NCBI RefSeq assembly: GCF_900074915.1
Contig: NZ_LT222319.1
Span: 5,325,501 to 5,389,500, forward strand
Origin: Pseudomonas cerasi
GTDB taxonomy: Bacteria; Pseudomonadota; Gammaproteobacteria; Pseudomonadales; Pseudomonadaceae
Direction: 5' to 3'
Length of the DNA: 64,000 nt
Position numbers and translations under genes: made by a program. The notes under the pieces were generated by a model that saw nothing but the letters and a program-made list of their open reading frames with translations, was not told the DNA's origin and ran no database searches. Within the stretch, counting starts at the first letter, position 1. Each line of letters starts with the position of its first letter. This document shows, one piece after another, positions 60,142 through 64,000 of the stretch.

Positions 60142-61617
60142 ATGCTTTATGACCTGATCATTCGCAACGCACTGGTCATCGACGGCAGTGACACGCCGGG
60201 GGTACGCGCCGATGTGGCGATCAGCGAAGGGCGCATCCAGCGCATCGGCAGTCTGACCGGTTCCAGTGCCCGGGAAGAAATCGATGCGGCCGGTCGCGTG
60301 CTGGCCCCCGGATTTATCGATGTGCACACCCACGACGATACGGTGGTCATCCGCAAACCCGAGATGCTGCCGAAAATCAGCCAGGGCGTGACGACCGTCA
60401 TCGTCGGCAACTGCGGGATCAGCGCGGCGCCGGTCTCGCTGAGCGGCAATCCGCCCGACCCGATGAACCTGCTGGGCGACGCCGCGGCGTTCGTCTATCC
60501 ACGTTTCACCGACTACCGCGCGGCGGTTGAAAACGCCCGGCCCGCCGTTAACGTGGCGGCCCTGATCGGCCATACCGCCTTGCGCAGCAACCACATGGAT
60601 GACTTGTTGCGCAGCGCCAGCCCGGAAGAAATCGCCGCGATGCGCGAGCAGTTGCGCGACAGCCTGGAAGCGGGCGCGCTGGGGTTGTCGACCGGCCTTG
60701 CCTACGCTTCGGCGTTCTCGGCCGAAACCAGCGAGGTCAAACAACTGGCTGAGGAACTCAGCGCGTTCGGCGCGACTTACACCACCCATCTGCGCAGCGA
60801 ATTCGAGCCGGTGCTTGAGGCCATGGCAGAAGCATTCGATATAGGTCGCCATGCGCGCTCACCGGTCATCATCTCGCACATGAAGTGCGCCGGTGCCGGC
60901 AACTGGGGACGCAGCCCGCAACTGCTGGCGGCCCTGGAAGAGGCCGCGCAGGACCATCCGGTAGGCTGCGACTGCTATCCCTATGCGGCCAGTTCTTCAA
61001 CGCTGGACCTTAAACAGGTGACTGACGCATTTCGCATCACCATCACCTGGTCTACGCCACACCCGGATCAAGGCGGCAGAGATCTGCAGGACATTGCCGC
61101 CGACTGGGGGCTGTCATTGCTGGACGCCGCACGCAAGTTACAGCCTGCGGGTGCGGTGTACTACGGCATGGATGAGGGCGACGTCGAACGCATCATGTCT
61201 CACCCGCTGGCGATGATCGGCTCCGATGGCCTTCCGGAGGACCCGTTTCCTCATCCGCGCCTGTGGGGCGCGTTCCCGAGGGTGCTTGGGCATTTCAGCC
61301 GCGACAAGGGGCTGTTTGCGTTGCACACCGCCGTACACAAAATGACCGGGCTATCAGCCGCGCGCTTCGCCTTGCACGAACGCGGCCTTATTCGCGAGGG
61401 TTACTGGGCGGATCTGGTGTTGTTCAACCCGCAAACCGTGCGCGACGTGGCGGATTTCAAAGACCCTCAGCGAGCGGCGCAGGGCATCGACGGTGTCTGG
61501 GTCAACGGTCGCCTGAGCTACGCAGAAGGCAAGGCGCAAGGCGAGCGCCAAGGTAGATTCCTGCCACGCAGCGGTTCGCTGCGGCAGGGCTTTGCGGATG
61601 CAAAAGCGCCGACGTAG
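60142..61617 (+). CDS. D-aminoacylase (N-acyl-D-amino-acid deacylase)
   Basis: This 491-residue amidohydrolase-superfamily enzyme hydrolyses N-acyl-D-amino acids to the free D-amino acid and carboxylate. Metal-site motifs are DVHTHDD near the N-terminus, the Cys ligand in VIVGNCGIS, HMKCAGAGNWG (strand 5-6 His) and the catalytic Asp in MIGSDGLPEDPFPHPR. The C-terminal strand GYWADLVLFNP is typical. It begins 3 bases after rpiR. The stop TAG lies in the loop of a terminator hairpin shared with hemE. Dipeptidase-like alternatives exist, but the family call is strong. Confidence 0.9.
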   Translation: MLYDLIIRNALVIDGSDTPGVRADVAISEGRIQRIGSLTGSSAREEIDAAGRVLAPGFIDVHTHDDTVVIRKPEMLPKISQGVTTVIVGNCGISAAPVSLSGNPPDPMNLLGDAAAFVYPRFTDYRAAVENARPAVNVAALIGHTALRSNHMDDLLRSASPEEIAAMREQLRDSLEAGALGLSTGLAYASAFSAETSEVKQLAEELSAFGATYTTHLRSEFEPVLEAMAEAFDIGRHARSPVIISHMKCAGAGNWGRSPQLLAALEEAAQDHPVGCDCYPYAASSSTLDLKQVTDAFRITITWSTPHPDQGGRDLQDIAADWGLSLLDAARKLQPAGAVYYGMDEGDVERIMSHPLAMIGSDGLPEDPFPHPRLWGAFPRVLGHFSRDKGLFALHTAVHKMTGLSAARFALHERGLIREGYWADLVLFNPQTVRDVADFKDPQRAAQGIDGVWVNGRLSYAEGKAQGERQGRFLPRSGSLRQGFADAKAPT

Positions 61618-61629
61618 TCGTCGGCGCTT
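61604..61629. terminator. Terminator between D-aminoacylase and hemE
   Basis: AAGCGCCGACG and CGTCGGCGCTT pair around TAGT, which contains the D-aminoacylase stop codon. On the minus strand it leads into a T run, so it mainly serves hemE. Confidence 0.75.
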
Positions 61630-61677
61630 AAATCAATCGATGCGTCTTGAGGCATCGACGCCTCGTTGGCTCGGCAA

Positions 61678-62742
61678 TTACTGGTGATACTGCGCCGACA
61701 ACTCGTGCACCGCATTGATGAACGCGCCGGCATTGGCCGGGTCGACTTCAGGGGTGATGCCGTGGCCGAGGTTGAAGACGTGCCCGGTGCCGCTGCCGTA
61801 GCTGGCAAGGATGCGTGCGACTTCCTGGCGGATGGCTTCCGGGCGGGCGTACAGCACGGTCGGGTCCATGTTGCCTTGCAGCGAAACCTTGCTGCCGACA
61901 CGCTGACGCGCTTCGCCGATGTCACAGGTCCAGTCCAGCCCGAGGGTGTCCGCACCGATGTCGGCAATGCTTTCCAGCCACAGACCGCCACCTTTGGTGA
62001 ACACGATCACTGGCACCTTGAGCCCGTCGTTTTCGCGAATCAGGCCGTTGACGATCTTGCGCATGTAGGCCAGCGAGAACTCCTGATACGCCGCCGAAGA
62101 CAGGCTGCCGCCCCAGCTGTCGAAGATCTGCACGGCTTGCGCACCGGCCAGAATCTGGCCATTGAGGTAGGAGGCCACTGACTGCGCCAGCTTGTCGAGC
62201 AGCAGGTGCATCGCTTGCGGGTTGTCGTAGAGCATGGCCTTGGATTTGCGGAAGTCTTTTGACGAACCGCCCTCGACCATGTAGGTCGCCAGCGTCCACG
62301 GGCTGCCGGCGAAACCGATCAGCGGTACGCGACCGTTGAGTTCGCGGCGAATGGTGCTGACCGCATCCATCACGTAGCCCAGGTCCTGCTGCGCATCGGG
62401 GATCGGCAACGCTTCGATGTCAGCCAGCGTGCTGACGGTTTTCCTGAAGCGCGGGCCTTCGCCGGTTTCGAAGTACAGCCCCTGACCCATCGCATCGGGA
62501 ATGGTCAGGATGTCGGAGAACAGAATCGCCGCGTCCAGCGGGTAGCGATCCAGCGGCTGCAAAGTGACTTCACAGGCGAACTGCGGGTTCTTGCACAGGC
62601 TCATGAAGTCCCCGGCACTGGCGCGGCTGGCGCGGTATTCCGGCAGGTAGCGACCTGCCTGACGCATCATCCATACCGGCGTGACGTCTACGGGTTGCTT
62701 GAGCAAAGCGCGAAGGAAACGGTCGTTCTTCAGGGCAGTCAT
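61678..62742 (-). CDS. hemE: Uroporphyrinogen decarboxylase
   Basis: HemE removes four acetate carboxyls from uroporphyrinogen III to give coproporphyrinogen III in heme synthesis. It has 354 residues, the normal length. Signatures are VWMMRQAGRYLPEYR near the N-terminus, ILFSDILTIPDAMGQGL, IGFAGSPWTLATYMVEG and GGLWLESIADIGADTLGLDW. The start at 62742 (TALKNDRFLRALLKQPVD) matches homologues. It is monocistronic and convergent with the D-aminoacylase gene. Confidence 0.97.
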   Translation of the reverse strand: MTALKNDRFLRALLKQPVDVTPVWMMRQAGRYLPEYRASRASAGDFMSLCKNPQFACEVTLQPLDRYPLDAAILFSDILTIPDAMGQGLYFETGEGPRFRKTVSTLADIEALPIPDAQQDLGYVMDAVSTIRRELNGRVPLIGFAGSPWTLATYMVEGGSSKDFRKSKAMLYDNPQAMHLLLDKLAQSVASYLNGQILAGAQAVQIFDSWGGSLSSAAYQEFSLAYMRKIVNGLIRENDGLKVPVIVFTKGGGLWLESIADIGADTLGLDWTCDIGEARQRVGSKVSLQGNMDPTVLYARPEAIRQEVARILASYGSGTGHVFNLGHGITPEVDPANAGAFINAVHELSAQYHQ

Positions 62743-62789
62743 GTCGGCATCCGCAATAAAAGTGCCGGCATTTTCTCAGAGCTCGACGC

Positions 62790-62817
62790 AAAAGGCACGG
62801 CGAGAGCCGTGCCTTTT
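62790..62817 (-). terminator. Terminator of the large toxin-like gene
   Basis: AAAAGGCACGGC and GCCGTGCCTTTT pair around GAGA. On the minus strand a T run follows. It ends transcription from the gene at 62882 before hemE. Confidence 0.85.
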
Positions 62818-62881
62818 GTCTATCGTGCCGATTTGCTGTCGTTATGCACGGGCATGCGCCTTCAGAACCGGCTGATTTCCG

Positions 62882-64000
62882 TCACATTTGCTTATGGTTG
62901 AGGATATCGAAAGGCTCGAGCAGGCCTTTTTCCACACGCTTGAGCACCAGACGCCAATCCCCTCTCCCGGTGCTATCGCCAATGGAGGGCAAGTCCAGGA
63001 AAAAAAACTTTGCGTTTTTATCCAGTTTATTTTTTGCAGTGGGTTTCCATCTATGCAGGTGAGCGGCGCCATCAAGAACGTACTTCTCAACAGCATTCTT
63101 GACTGAGGCTTCCAGGTCTTTGGCCTGTATCTCCTTATCCGCTCTTTTGAATTCGGCAGCGTTGAAAAAATCACTCATGTGTATTTTGTACCTGAGTTTT
63201 CCAGCACTCTTGCCCGGTGTATCCGTACCGTTCCCTGTTTCCGTGGGCAGCTTGGTTATCCGGTGTCTGCCGCCACCGCGCAAACCGGCCGACGCGTGCA
63301 CCCAGACACCTTGATCGTCGAGCTGGATCGGCAGTTGGTAATACGCATCCGGTCGCCGCGAATCAATAACCCGCCATGCCGCACAATCTGAGTCGTATCT
63401 GACGGCATAGACTTTTTCCTGTTGCACGGCGTAAAAGCGGCTCGGTACACCTTCTTGAGCTTTCTCATGGATGCCCCGGTAAATCCCTTCACTGCGCGCT
63501 TTCAGCCCGACAGGCGTTTTGGATACCGCTGTTTTCGGATCGAGCACAGAGCGGCCAACCGTTGCCGTAGAAGATGTTCTGACCCGCCGCCCTTTTGACA
63601 GCGTCAGCCCATCGGCCAGCAACAATGCCGCCTGAACCAAATACAACGGGGCACTCCCCTGTTCGCTGGACTTCTTTCCAACGCCCTGCCAGATAGCGTA
63701 AAAACTGCGAAGGGCAGCGATCGGCAGTTGCACTTTAAAAGGTGTGAAGGTGAGGAGGATGTCGCCAACGGTTTTGGTGATTTCCCAGGCACTTTCCCAA
63801 TAGGTTTCCCAGTTGGTATTGGTCTGTTCATCGACAGCAGAAATGACCCGCGCGACTTCAGACTCATAGACCACCTCAATAAAACTCCCGGTACACGGCT
63901 GCAGTTCCATGAACAGCGTGTCACGTCCAGCGGTCAGTACCTGCCTGACATCGGCCTGTGAGGCCAAAGGTGCCCTGCTCACCAGGTAGTTCAGCAATTC
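62882..64000 (-). CDS. Large toxin-like protein, C-terminal part (continues beyond window)
   Basis: The frame is open to the right edge (the codon at 63998-64000 is sense), so only the last 372 or so residues are visible. A hydrophobic segment lies near ITKTVGDILLTFTPFKVQLP and AAALLLADGL-like residues, then a basic region (GRRVRTSSTATVGRSV), a repeat-like β region (YAVQQEKVYAVRYDSDCAAW, YYQLPIQLDDQGVWVHASAG), and a Lys/Asp-rich C-terminal domain ending LLEPFDILNHKQM. The style fits the very large Pseudomonas proteins with DUF6543/dermonecrotic-toxin-like domains, but I recognise no catalytic motif in the visible part. No immunity gene follows. Confidence 0.6.
   Translation of the reverse strand, partial: ELLNYLVSRAPLASQADVRQVLTAGRDTLFMELQPCTGSFIEVVYESEVARVISAVDEQTNTNWETYWESAWEITKTVGDILLTFTPFKVQLPIAALRSFYAIWQGVGKKSSEQGSAPLYLVQAALLLADGLTLSKGRRVRTSSTATVGRSVLDPKTAVSKTPVGLKARSEGIYRGIHEKAQEGVPSRFYAVQQEKVYAVRYDSDCAAWRVIDSRRPDAYYQLPIQLDDQGVWVHASAGLRGGGRHRITKLPTETGNGTDTPGKSAGKLRYKIHMSDFFNAAEFKRADKEIQAKDLEASVKNAVEKYVLDGAAHLHRWKPTAKNKLDKNAKFFFLDLPSIGDSTGRGDWRLVLKRVEKGLLEPFDILNHKQM

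Overview
The window is chromosomal DNA from a Pseudomonas, most likely the P. syringae group. The evidence is high GC, strong synteny with the P. aeruginosa pilT-yggS-proC-yggT-metXW-rdgB-hemW and ahcY-metF-rhlE-yceI-bioA-rsmE blocks, an S-adenosylhomocysteine riboswitch in front of ahcY, REP-type palindromes and a second family of palindromic intergenic repeats. No rRNA, tRNA, CRISPR array or intact insertion sequence was seen.

Layout. 1-12.7 kb is housekeeping: a TM2 protein fragment, a secreted NlpC/P60 hydrolase, pilT, yggS-proC-yggT, metX-metW-rdgB-hemW-DUF3392, ilvD, alaC and a YkgJ protein. 12.9-18.1 kb is a four-carbon acid-sugar (L-threonate/erythronate) catabolic operon: ltnD-otnK-otnC-gntP-otnI. 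18.2-30.5 kb returns to core genes: an acyl-CoA thioesterase, SAH riboswitch-ahcY-metF, rhlE, yceI-cytochrome b561, a flavin amine oxidase with a repetitive tail, bioA, rsmE and a hemolysin III family protein. 30.6-38.9 kb is a complete biotin-independent malonate decarboxylase operon, mdcABCDEGH plus the MadLM transporter, with mdcR convergent. A 155-bp MITE-like hairpin element sits directly upstream of mdcA.

The right third is accessory. An orphan PAAR protein and an orphan ParA precede a 12-kb aryl-polyene-type fatty-acid cluster (41.0-53.05 kb) that looks eroded. Its exporter gene has a one-base frameshift, its DUF3261 lipoprotein gene has an in-frame stop at codon 29, a probable ammonia-lyase gene survives only as a stub, and the expected ketosynthase, ketoreductase and dehydratase genes at the end are absent and replaced by repeat-filled DNA. 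Next come a LysR/MFS divergent pair and a Septu-like defence pair (PtuA ATPase and PtuB HNH nuclease), whose ATPase is frameshifted immediately before its P-loop. A gntP-rpiR-D-aminoacylase operon follows, then hemE, and finally the C-terminal part of a large, probably toxin-like protein that runs off the right edge.

The intact operons import and degrade small organic acids (threonate, malonate, N-acyl-D-amino acids), which suits a plant-associated heterotroph. The decayed polyene cluster and broken defence gene suggest recent gene loss, although single-base assembly errors cannot be excluded from the sequence alone.
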